64,000 bases of DNA from Margaritispora aquatica (Eukaryota; Ascomycota; Leotiomycetes; Helotiales; Discinellaceae), in the NCBI GenBank assembly GCA_007644065.1, contig VJWN01000009.1:992001-1056000 (forward strand), in the 5' to 3' direction. The translations under genes and the position numbers were made by a program. Shown piece by piece: positions 29,760 through 40,900 of this stretch. Positions within the stretch are counted from its first letter, which is position 1; every line of letters starts with the position of its first letter. The notes under the pieces were generated by a model that saw only the letters and a list, made by a program, of their open reading frames with translations, had not been told where the DNA came from and did no database searches.

Positions 29760-31740
29760 ATGGACATGAGTGGGATGGATATGAGTATGGGGAACCCGTT
29801 GTTCAAGGTACTCAATCAAAGACTGGCGCTGGCGTATTGGTATATCATCGCTGGCGTGGTTGGCTTCATTCTTCTGTTGCGGGTGATAGAATACTATCAG
29901 ACTTGGAGCAGGTTAGTCTCTCCACCAGCATGTGCTGGGAATTTTCAAGATATGACGACAACAAGAGTACTGATACCAGTCGTACAGACTACGAATATGT
30001 AGGACACGAAAAACCACCGCTTACCCAACCAAGGTGAGCAACTTGCCCATGCAAGTCTATGCGACCGCGACAGCCATCGGTCGAGAGATGAGTTATCCTC
30101 AATTCCATATTGGGGGCATCTTCTCCTGGTTGAGTCCTCCACCCATGGGCCGGGTCCTGGTGGTGGTGATTTACTGTTCGGTCGTCGCCTACATGCTGGC
30201 CTACCAGGCCATCGTCCACGATGCGTATTACTACGAGAAAATCGCATTTCGAGCTGGCTGGATCTCAGCCACCCAGGTTCCTCTGGTCTATCTTCTTTCT
30301 CAAAAGTCCAGCGTGATTGGGTTCCTCATTGGAAGCTCGCACGAAAGACTGAACTGGCTACATCGCTGGGTCTCGCGAACGCTCCTCATCAGCGTCACTG
30401 TACACGGAGGATTCTTCTTCCGAGAGTGGATGCTAGCAGATTTTGTGCAGCTCGAACTTGAGATGATGCCGATGGTGAAGTACGGAATAGGAGGTTGGGC
30501 CATTCTGGTCTGGTCATTCTTGTCCTCACTTTCGCCACTCAGGCGAATGGCATACGAGGTATTTGTCCTGCAACATATCGCTGCAGCGGTGGTGTTTTTG
30601 TGGGTCCTATATATCCATCTGCCATACTACGCGAGATACAATGTCTGGTTCTCGATTGCAGCACTGTGCTTTGACAGATTTGTACGAATGGCATTGCTTG
30701 TGATCAACAACATCAGAATTCGCACGACGAATACATGCAACCGGACACAAAGAATTGGACATGAAGTCAAACTTGAGGCAATAAACAGTGATATCACTGT
30801 TATTACCATCAAGGACGTGCATCTATCTTGGAAGGCAGGCCAACACCTCTATCTTTGGCTACCATGGCTAGGACCACTTGAGTCTCACCCATTTACGATT
30901 GCTACACCGTACAAATCACCAGAAGAATGTCACTGCCACGAGATTCAGTTTGCGGTTCGAGTGCAATCAGGGTTCTCCAAGCGAATCAACACATACGCCA
31001 CAAAGCATGCAGCAGGATCCTCTTCGTTGACAGGTTTCATCGCCGGCCCGTATGGAGCACCACCGAGCTGGGAGGCATATGAATCCTTGATTCTGATATC
31101 CGCATCGACAGGAGCATCTTACACACTACCTATTCTCGAGAATATTCTCTCGCGGCCAACAAACACTTGCACGAAGCGACTTGCATTTTTGATGACAGTC
31201 AAGGATCGTTGCCACGCCCAATATTATGAGACTCGACTTCTCAAAGCACTTGCTCATGCTAAAGCAGTTGGCATCGAGTTAGATATCGAGATTGCTATTA
31301 CAGGAGAGGGATCGCCCACTAAGGCTGATATTGGGGAGATCAAAGATGTTCAAGCGGTAAACGAGAAATCAGGAGAGCCAAAAGTACTCGTACAGTCTGT
31401 CTCGCCTTCATCAGCATCATCTGCTGGCACTTCGATAAATCCAGGAGCATGTTGTTCAGGAAACGACGCACCAAAAGTGAGTAACTGCTGCTGTGCAAGT
31501 ACAGCAGAGAACGGCACAGAAGCACAAATTGTGTACTCTTACTCCCGACCAGATATATCAGCGTTCATACGCAGGATCGTTGAGATCACAGGCGGAGAGA
31601 CATCCATAGGTGCATGTGGTGGCAAGTCGTTAGTAGCCAGCGTGAGGAATTCCGTGGCGAAACTATCAGATGAGCGAGCTGTCCATAAGGGGACGGGAGC
31701 GCAGGGTATACATCTCCATGTTGAGGAATATTGCTTCTAG
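29760..31740 (+). CDS. Ferric/cupric reductase transmembrane protein (FRE family)
   Basis: Two exons, 29760-29911 and 29988-31740, encode 634 aa. The N-terminus MDMSGMDMSMG has Met at positions 1, 3, 6, 8 and 10, like the Mets motifs of Ctr copper transporters. A first membrane helix (AYWYIIAGVVGFILLLRV) follows, then the FRE membrane core whose two helices carry the heme His pairs (LHRW...VHGG and LQHIAAAVVFLWVLYIHLP). The FAD site is SHPFTIA, and the NADPH-binding part has ISASTGASYTLPILENIL and a C-terminal IGACGGKSL. An insertion at residues ~535-555 contains CC and CCC clusters, possibly metal-binding. The family moves electrons from cytosolic NADPH across the plasma membrane to extracellular Fe(III) or Cu(II). 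Downstream Met codons, such as that at 30034, are internal, since splicing extends the protein upstream in frame. Confidence 0.9.
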
Positions 31741-31977
31741 GTAGAAAGAGGGTGATTAATGAGGTTGTACTGTTTGTATATATGTATATGTGCAAAATAC
31801 GAATTTATGAATAGAATATACATAGGATAGGGACAGAAGAATTGTAGTGTTTGAAGTCTCTAGGATATAATTCTTATTCTACATACCGGTACAGTCAACG
31901 CCCAACTCCTTTCGCCTTGTCTCGCCTAGCGTGGCAATTGTGTATCATACCATACGTAAAATCATAGCATCATATTA

Positions 31978-33482
31978 TCATAATCCCTTATGTTCATGCT
32001 CCATCTCAATCTCGTCAACATCTTCCGTGCTCGATTCATACCATTCATTTGTCGTCCACTTCACGATCCGCTGTTTCGCTTGTTCGGTTAGGGCGAAATA
32101 GCCTGGGTTGTCTTTTGGGAAGAACATTGCTAAGGGTGAGCAAGTCAGCTATACCATCCCCATTTATCCATAGACGTAGTTAAAGGTAAGGGTTAAAGGC
32201 AATGGTGAACACAAGAACGAGAATGAAGGAAGTGGACTCAAGGAAAGTAACACAACATACTCATATGCGCATGAATCTCATCCGCCGCCGCATCATTAAC
32301 CGCCTCCTCCCAAAACGCCCTGCTTTCCTTCCGCGGTAAATTGCAAAACGTCCTTCGCTCGCCCATCACGCCCCCGACCACAACCGTCGGCGCGCCCTTC
32401 TTGCCCAGGCGCGTGTACAGGTTCGCCCAGCCCACGCCCAGCTCCCTCTCCAGCACGATCGTGCTCTTGACTCGTCTTTGCAGCTCCTCGCCTCGCATCA
32501 GACACCCGACGAATTCCAGGTGCGAACCCACCCATGTCCAGCCGCTCGTGATGGTCTCGCGGTTCTGGTACGCGGCGATGGAACCCCCTGCCAGCGCGGC
32601 GGACGCGAGCGTGTAGCCGGCCCATTTCTGCCATGCCGGTTGCGTGCGTGCGTTTGTGGAGGGTGCAGGTAGTTGAGCGACGGGTTCTTTCTTCGGATCG
32701 GTGGACGAAGATGAGGCCGCTTTGCTACCGCTCCCCCATAACCCCGCTAGCGCGCTGAGTTGGCTGAGTTGGCTGAATGCTGCTGTGGCCGTGTTATAGT
32801 GCTCTTCTGCGCCGTGGGCGACGACGCCTGGGGAGATGCCTAGGTACGGCGTGTCGAAGGCTAGGACGGCCGCGATGTAGGGGAACATGAGGGAGTTGAG
32901 TGGTGGGGCAGCTTGGGCTTGTGGGTGTGTTTTTGTCTTGTCTGAGGAGGAGGAAGGGCGAGAATTGGAGATGACTAGATCAGAGGTGATGGCGAGGAGC
33001 GTGTCTGATGCTACGATTCCGCCCATCGAGTGGCCGATCAGGATTGTGTGTACGGAGGGATCGACTGTCGGAGAGGGCGTGTGTTTCGAGACTTCGATGT
33101 CGATTACTTTCTCTAGAAGCCTGTTGTGCCGTAGGTTGTTAGTCGATGTTCAATCCGCCATGGCGTGTAGACATGTAGACATTGGGACGAAATACCATTC
33201 CCTAAACCTGCCCACACATTCTGCGAGATCCCCTCGCGTTTCGAACTTCGGATATACGATGGCGCGTACATCGACTTTGGGCAGATCAAGACTGACAAGC
33301 GCGCGCAGGTCTTCTGGGAAGCGTCCGAATGTGTCGTCTCCTCCCTAGTGGTGGTGGTGTGAGTGTCTGGATGTAGATATTGGGAATTTGTGGATTGAGA
33401 GCAGAGGAGGCAGACAGGCAGAGGGAGAAGGAGAAGATACCTTGAAGCCGTGGATGAAGCATAGTAGGAGGGTTTTCTTCAT
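31978..33482 (-). CDS. DUF676-like serine esterase (alpha/beta hydrolase)
   Basis: Four exons, 33482-33441, 33344-33196, 33120-32261 and 32129-31978, encode 400 aa. The first exon is 42 nt (MKKTLLLCFIHGFK); the HGFKGGDDTFGRFPEDL segment across the first intron is the oxyanion-hole region typical of the DUF676/lipase-like family. The nucleophile is Ser95 in GHSMGG. AFDTPYLGISPGVV follows, then an Ala/Ser-rich linker and a possible membrane-associated helix (WAGYTLASAALAGGSIAAY). The last exon has HMTMFFPKDNPGYFAL, whose His may complete the triad, and an acidic tail. Members of this fungal group are uncharacterised esterases or lipases. It converges with the reductase gene, 237 bp apart. Confidence 0.85.
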
Positions 33483-34333
33483 GGTGTTTTTGTCATGATG
33501 TATTTTTGTCTGCAGTAGAATAGGATACCTCTGTAGATGGTGTTTGGTGGATTGGATTTAGACTCGAGATGCGAGATGCTGCTGCACTGATGACAGCATA
33601 GTTTCTACCCCACCACCAACCGAGAGCCCCTGAGTGTCTCTCCACAAACCTACCTATTCCACACCACCTCACTATTCATCATGAAATATATCTCCAGCCA
33701 CTTCACTGACTCATAAATACTCATACAAGTGTAGAGTCAATAGTACAGTGCAGGACAGTGGTAACACAGCTCTTCCAATTTGGAGAGATCCTCGCCTCCT
33801 AGTGGTTGATTCCCCTTCAGCACAGTGAGATTTCGGCCTTTACGAGTTGACCTGTAAGAGAGTCAGCTCCAGCAGCATAAACGGCATAGACAATCAAGGA
33901 TAGTGCGGCGTGATATTATCCCGGATTTAAAGGCGATTATAAGTTTTGGTTTCATTCGCTCGATTTTGTGTTGTTTGCTGAATGTTTTACATGTTTGGAA
34001 GTTAATCTTTGTTTTACTGCCTTGTTGGGTGATATTACTTTGGTTCTCTAGTCTGTCCTTCACGTTTGAGTCAGCATCAACCTCATACCTCGTCCAAGCT
34101 GATAGATAGCCTGTTGAATCCACAGAAGAGTTATAAATTCTGGCCCCCAATTCGACATACCGCTCCTTCAACATCGATTGTTTGGTCGCTCCCCTACTTC
34201 TCAGACTCTCTAGCTTCCACAAGCTTGGCATATCACGACTAGATACGGTTCATTACCTTGCTAGTCAGCACTTGCAGAGTTTCAGCTCAACTACTTCAAA
34301 GACAAGAAACCACTCGCATCTCATACACTCATC
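33483..34333. promoter_or_regulatory. Divergent intergenic region between esterase and DUF7730 genes
   Basis: Two genes start outward. No recognisable element was seen. A minus-strand 122-codon open frame at 33863-34231 has no family features and overlaps the probable promoter. Confidence 0.4.
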
Positions 34334-35354
34334 ATGTCCGGTCGGAAGAACCACGGATATCAAAGCTTGACGTCCATGGCTCTGGTCAAGGCTATGGATT
34401 TAGTCTCGGGCCATAGTCGCCCACTAGATCCGAGGCCATCTTCGTACAGCCAGTGGAAACTGAGTTCATTCAATAGCAGAAGAAATGTAACTTCAGTTGT
34501 GACTGCGGAAACATCTATATGGCCCGGAGTAGAGGCACCGGCCGATTTGCCTCGTCTTCCTCCACGCACGCATAGCCTGACTCCAGTTCCCTGGGAGGAT
34601 GACGGGGTGGTTGAGATATTTGAGCAGTCAGAATCGCCTCTGTTCAAACTCCCATCCGAGGTGTTGGAGTTGATCTACCGGGAGGTTCTGGGTGACCGTA
34701 CCGTACATATAGTGAGAAGAGAAGACAGGCTCAGTCATACGTCTTGCAAGTACAACGAGCTGAGATCTCAAGAGTCTTGCCGAGAAACCGGATGTCGAGG
34801 ATTTAAGTTGAATAACGGGACCTATGAGCATGAGCCCAACCTAGGAAGTCCGGACATTCTAGCTCTGCTACAAACTTGTCGCAAGGTGTAAGTCCCCCTC
34901 TTGGTCTTGTGGAGTCAATTCTAAATATGGCAGGTACGGCACTGCCATTGAAATTCTTTACAGAACCAACACATTTGATTTCGATAGCATGGAGTCGCTT
35001 ATCTCATTCTCAATCGCTATCCTCCCTAAGCGGCTCGACTCAATAGTCAACCTGCAAGTGGATTTCAACTTCGGCACATCGAGGCAGTTCGCCGAAAGTA
35101 CAGCGTACAACGACTCTCCGCGATGGGAGAGGACATGGCGCATCATCGGGAGCATGAAGTCACTCCAGAAACTGTCCGTGTGGATCTCGTGGCATCGTCC
35201 GATTTTCCGCAGCGTGGAAGAGTCACGACTGCTAGATCAGCTGGATCAAGTGAGGCAGCTGGAGATGTTTGAGGTTAACTTGCCCTCGCTGAAGGGGAAG
35301 GAGGTTAAGCGGAAATATGAGCAGTGGTTCGTCATTGTTCGGCGGAGCTATTGA
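34334..35354 (+). CDS. DUF7730-type fungal protein
   Basis: Two exons, 34334-34887 and 34934-35354, encode 324 aa; the intron is 46 nt with a GTAAGT donor. Residues 1-100 are variable and basic/Ser-rich. From about residue 105 the pattern FKLPSEVLELIYREVLGDRTVHI, then LLQTCRKVYGTAIEILYRTNTFDF, is the F-box-like start of the DUF7730 family, very common in Pezizomycotina. The later part (LVDSIVNLQVDF-like strand, WRIIGSMKSLQKLSVWI) fits its leucine-rich half. Function is unknown; no signal peptide or membrane segment. Confidence 0.82.
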
Positions 35355-35690
35355 GAGGTTGGATTGCGACAAGCTCTTAGACTGGGAAGCGTTGCTTAGC
35401 TCTCATTTATGAAAACCAAGAATCGTTTGCATGTATTTTGCCTCGATTTAGCACCGTAGAGACAACTGAGAACAGCTATTTGATCCTTCTGCTCTGATTG
35501 GACAGGAAGTGAGGGGACATGTGATCCTCTCCTAATTAGCCATGAGTTCAAGATTGCTTTGCTGACTTCTCATCACACCTACTACTACTTTTCAAGTTCC
35601 TCAGTCAACGACAGGCATTTTCCCACCACGACACGCTTACTACGCAAAAATGTGCCTGGGGATATAGCATTCGTCTCATTTGGAGAAATT
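35355..35690. promoter_or_regulatory. Short intergenic region upstream of HET gene
   Basis: 336 bp. ATGs at 35542 and 35650 start short frames that stop within 10 codons, so they may be upstream ORFs in the HET leader. Confidence 0.4.
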
Positions 35691-37995
35691 ATGGACGATG
35701 ATGCACACATCTACGACGGTGAACTTATCTCTCAAAGCAGTCCCGACCTCAATTCCGTAACTCTAGAGACACCGTGCAAGATATGTCACGAATTCGGCAC
35801 ATCCACCACTTCACTAATACCAGCACCAAATAGGCAAAGAACCGAAACCATCTACCCCTCTCAACTCAATGATTCAGCAAGCGACGGTTGTGTGGGCTGC
35901 AGTATCCTCTGGCACGCCATCAAGCAATATGGTTATGATGTGCCAGGACATTTTCAATTTGAAATCCCCGAGTCCAGTCTCTCGGTCTTCTTGGTTGTGC
36001 GGAGGGTCAATGATTCGGACAATGGGCGGGTCATGGGTGCTTCTGAATCTGTGGAGTTCTTTCGTTTGAATGGTAATGCCTCGTTTCATTTCGATACTAT
36101 GTCATGGGATAAGAGATGTTTGTATGTTGATGCACTCGCTAATTTCTCCTGTGAAGATGATCAAAAGGTTGCTGGCGCGGGGAATGAGCAATATGCTCTC
36201 TCCCCAGCTTTGAACATCAGACATGCCGTCCAGTGGATACAGAATTGCATGAACAACTGTAAAGCTCGCCATCGAGTGTGCATAGAAGCGGATGAATTCT
36301 TCAATAGCCAAGCCAATGCACAGTTTCCAGCTCCATCTCGCTTGTTGGAGCTACGGATAAATGACACTGGTCATATCTATCTTACCGACACAGACAACAT
36401 AACAACGCCCTACATGACGCTCAGTCACTGCTGGGGCACCTCTCCACCACTAATCACGACACTCACTAACATTTCTCACCGACGAGGGGGTATCCCCGTC
36501 TCAACAATCCCACAGACATTCAGAGATGCCATCGAGATCACTCGCCATTTAGGCATCAAGTACATCTGGATCGACTCATTATGCATCGTCCAAGACGACC
36601 CATCGGATTGGAATGTTGAGTCTGGGAAGATGGCGGCGATTTATGAGGGCTCGTACCTTAATATATCAGCCACCGGGTCGCCCGATGGGAAGAGAGGGTG
36701 TTTTGCGAATGATCCGGATGGTATGCCTCGACCGGTCAGATTGGCTGGTGCTAAAGACCTTAACATCTACATGCGACGGAGGATTAGGATTAAGGAGAGT
36801 CATTTGGACTTACAAAACATGTCACTGGGGAGAGAACACGCGTCTGTGATACGAAGCTCACCACTCGTAAGTACCTATGCCCTTTCTTCTCAGCAGCAAT
36901 ATTGACACAAACACCTAGCTATCCAGAGCATGGGCATATCAAGAAAGGCTTCTTTCCTCTCGAAATGTCAACTTCCATCGCGAGGAAATGGTATTCGAAT
37001 GCACTTCCAGCATTGCCTGTGAGTGCGGCAAAATCATAGATTCCAGCTACCAACGCCGCCCGAACATCGCGAGAGTCAGACCACCCGCACCAACACAAGA
37101 TGCGGCACACCTGCTCAGACTACGCAAGGTACGCATGTCGGAGTGGTACCGGCTTGTTCGACAGTACACTAGACTCTCAGTGACATATCCTAAAGATCGG
37201 CTCCCGGCGCTCGCTGGACTGGCCAAGAATTTCTCACTGCTCCTCAACGATCAGTACGTAGCTGGTCTCTGGGCTTCTGATCTCTGGTACGGACTGCAAT
37301 GGCGGATTGATTCTGATAGAACGGTTTTTTCGCCTCGGAGAGCGATCGCACGTGCGCCTACCTGGTCTTGGGTTTCTGTCGAATATAGAACTTCGAATGA
37401 CACGGAGTCTCGTTCGCTGCCTCAACCGAGCATCATGTTCGATGGCTGGAGCACCGAGAGGGTAGAGGACAAATGTGAAATCCTCAGCGTACGATGTTTA
37501 CTACTCGCGCCCAACAATCCGTTCGGCGAAGTTGTTTCGGGGGAGCTCAAGCTCTCTGCCAAATTCCTTAGCCTCTTCCCCCAGACATTCGATGGTAGCT
37601 TCCAGAAGGTGAAGTTTAGTGCGTCACGAGGCCCATCCGTGGGACAGACGCTGGGGAATTTTGTGATTGATGTGTATTTGCTGGAGACTTCTAAGGAGTC
37701 TGTCGATAGCTTGAGGGTAGGCGGGGAGATGTGGTTACGAACACATCTTTTGCCTGCAGCTACAGCGTCTTTGCTGCGCTGTGTGTCAATGGGTGCTATC
37801 CGAACGACCAAGGAACTCCTTAGCTCAGATGGTGAGGCGCATGGAGATAGAGTAGTGTGCTTGTCCCACAAGTGTCTGTTGCTTCGGCAGGTGGAGGAAG
37901 GCAGACCAATCTGGGAGAGAGTAGGTCTGGGGACTGTGGATGACTACGAGGGGCTTTTCGATGACGCAAGTGTGCAAGTATTTACAATCATTTGA
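35691..37995 (+). CDS. HET-domain protein (heterokaryon incompatibility family)
   Basis: Two exons, 35691-36866 and 36919-37995, encode 750 aa. The start is the first ATG that keeps the frame open (MDDDAHIYDGEL). Residues ~28-75 have a CKIC...C-G-CS pattern often found before HET domains. The HET domain starts at residue ~241 with YMTLSHCWG, followed by IPQTFRDAIEITRHLGIKYIW, then IDSLCIVQDD and YEGSYLNISATG. The second exon begins LSRAWAYQERLLSSRNV, the conserved segment after HET. The C-terminal half (APTWSWVSVEYR) is the usual variable region. HET proteins trigger cell death on fusion of unlike strains or act in immunity-like recognition; a specific partner cannot be told from sequence. 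Confidence 0.92.
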
Positions 37996-40900
37996 TTACA
38001 ATAGGAATTTTTCTAGTGGCCTTGCACTGGCATATTTCTAACTTGTGTGGTTGGTTATAAAGGGATGGGATGAATGTGATCAGGGTTTCACGCAATTCAT
38101 ATCCTCAAATCTAACACCATTTCAATATGAAAGCTTTGGAAAGTTAAACGTGCATGCAAGATGAAATGGAGGTTCTGTCCGAGTATAACTTAAAAAACGC
38201 ACATACATCTTACTGCGTCATTTTGCCTATTGAGCACTATCAATAGGAAATTTCTCTAGTGAAAAGATACAGTTGCAATACAGATTGCATAGCATCAATA
38301 TATCTCCATGCCAACTGACACAAATTTAATCCACAGAATGGTTCTGAGGGTACCACACAAGGAGACTATTACTGTGTCCTGTCCTCTATGAAGTCACCGA
38401 ATACTTGTGAATTAGTCGCATGTCCTTGCAGGAGTGCCGTTTTAAGGCACATCCTGAGAAGTGATGCTAAGTGATCCTGCAACTGAGGAAGACCGCAGAA
38501 ACACATATTCACCTTACACAAAGTATCAAAAATCTGGACCCAGCAGCTGAGAACTTATTTCACATCGTTGTGAGAGCGCCAGGCTGATAAATATGGAACA
38601 GAATCAAGAAGGCACTGCCTCACAAGGAACGAAATTGGGCTTATGGTTGACTCTTGTCTCTTGTTGAACAACTGCAACAGTGCCTAGTCACTGCTCACTT
38701 GCAAACGACCGACGAAGCCCCTATATCACAGGAAGATAACTATCTCTGATGTAAGACATGATGTGGCGAGGCAAATTGGAATGGCTGAGAAGGCTGTGTA
38801 CCAACGTACAAGAAGAAGCATTTGATTCAAACAGGCAACGCAGAAAGTGAGCAAAGGACGGAATAGGACAGGTGTGTACAAAAGCTTGCATGTGCTCTTG
38901 GTGATTGGTACAGAAGTATGTCTGACGTTGAACGAAGATGACTAGATTCAGATCTTCCGTGGGATACGGCTTCATTGGAGGGGGTACGTCGAAACGCCGT
39001 GCAACTTGAAAGAAAGGTACTCATGATTGCAGGACTCAAGCAGTCGATGGAGTTTATTCCTACGACTTTGCTTACTGAAAGGAGAAAAATCAACGACATA
39101 TGGCGAATCATGGATCAGCTGGAAACCCCATACATGATGGAGAAGGTTGGTCTCGGCTCATGCATCAGCCCGACCTGAAGATCACTTCTGATGATGCAGC
39201 GATCCAGATGCACTGTTTGGTGAGAGGAACGGTTTGACGATACACAGTCATCTAAACACCAAACGCGAGACTGATGCCTTCAAGTTTCGAATTTCATGAA
39301 CTCTTCGTAGCTCAATGATAAACGTAATCGATACTCGAAGGAGCTTTGGTCTCCAAGTTGACGTGTTAAAGTTACAAACGAGTCAAACCGCAGGCCCGTT
39401 TGCAACGAGTACATGACTTCGTATGTTTCATTCATGAATATTGGAGAAACTCTCTGGTCTTTTGATTTCCACTCAAAGTGATTAGTCGTGTAGCTAAGGA
39501 TTCGAAGCGTGTGATATTAATCTGGACAGGAAGGATTTCTACTGAATCATGTTGATCTGAAGGCTCCCTTTACGGGAATTGTCAACTGACCCTGGGCATG
39601 ACATGCCGCTCTCAGGAAAGGTTATTGATTTTTGCGGAGAACAACTCCAGCTATAGTAGAGCTGAAATGTGCGTAGCTGATCAGCTTATATGAGAATACG
39701 CCAAGGTCACTTCCCTCACGTCTCTGATGGAAAACATCGGTCAGAAACCCAGCCAGCTTCCTTGGATATAAACGATAGACCCGTTTGTTCCCCTATTCCA
39801 GACAATGGAGTGGACAACTTGACGCCAGTTGTCTCTAGAAGACATGAAAGTATGTGGTGATATCCAGCTGGGTTGACGAGGACTTGGTTGTGTGCTTCGT
39901 AATCGATGACTGAGATTGCGTTGAAAGTCACCATGAAAATCCATAGTATGATATCATGACAGGATCACCTCATCCTCCCTTTAGTTCATCCTTTTTCGTG
40001 ATTTGTATCCGAATTGACAAGTCGTTGAGAGTTAATGGAGTTTGCCGATGCAGGTTGATGGGCTTGGGAGACCTCGAGCTCGACCTCGGCTCAGTGACTA
40101 AGACGTCACCATGCGCCGCCGTAGCTAGTACTCTTGCTTTAGTGCTGCTTTAGGATTAGTGCAAGGTCGGACGTACAAAATCACCGACATAATCTGAATA
40201 CCTGGGCCACTACCTACAGGACAGAACAACACAGCTTCGACAGCCCTCCAAGATCTCAACCAAGAAACATTACATACACACAGTACCACTACAATTCCAC
40301 CATCTATGTTTTAGTTATATACTGTTACGCTTCAACACCAGTATCACGAACCGATTTACCTTTTCTGGTATCTGGCTCTGTCTGGTGCCGAGGCTACATA
40401 CAGCGAATACCAAATGCAGTTGTTGTTGGTTTCGGACACGCATATCAACCTCGAATAATTCTTTGTACTTGAGTATGCTTGCCGTTGTCCTTCGCTCATG
40501 GGCACCCCTGCATACGGACCAAGCGGAACTTGACCTTGAACAATCGTCTAACCTGGAACACTTGAAATATTAATACTGTATGGACTTGATTACAGTGGGC
40601 AGTAGTGGACACAAGAAAAACGAACTGATACCACCACATTTCAAGTTCATACAGGCATTGCTCGCGGGGCGTCAAATATCCATCTTATTAATCGAAGCAA
40701 GCACCTAGCCATTCGATCACAGTCGGGGGAGCCAATGGATTCAATGGATATATCAGCCACCTGGCTGGAGCGTTTCCACTTGCTTTCAAGCTCTTGACTC
40801 AAACCAACAACGACCATGAGACAGCGAGCAGGAAGAGAACGCAGGCCTTGGACTAATGTTGCAAGAGGAACCCTTGCTTTGCTGTCTATTGCTTTTCTAT

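Noticed and set aside
30034..31740. Reductase starting at the Met at 30034
   Set aside because: A clean GT-AG intron (29912-29987) joins an upstream exon carrying a first membrane helix and the Met-rich start in the same frame.
39300..39345. tRNA A-box-like TAGCTCAATG
   Set aside because: No B-box within the next 80 nt.
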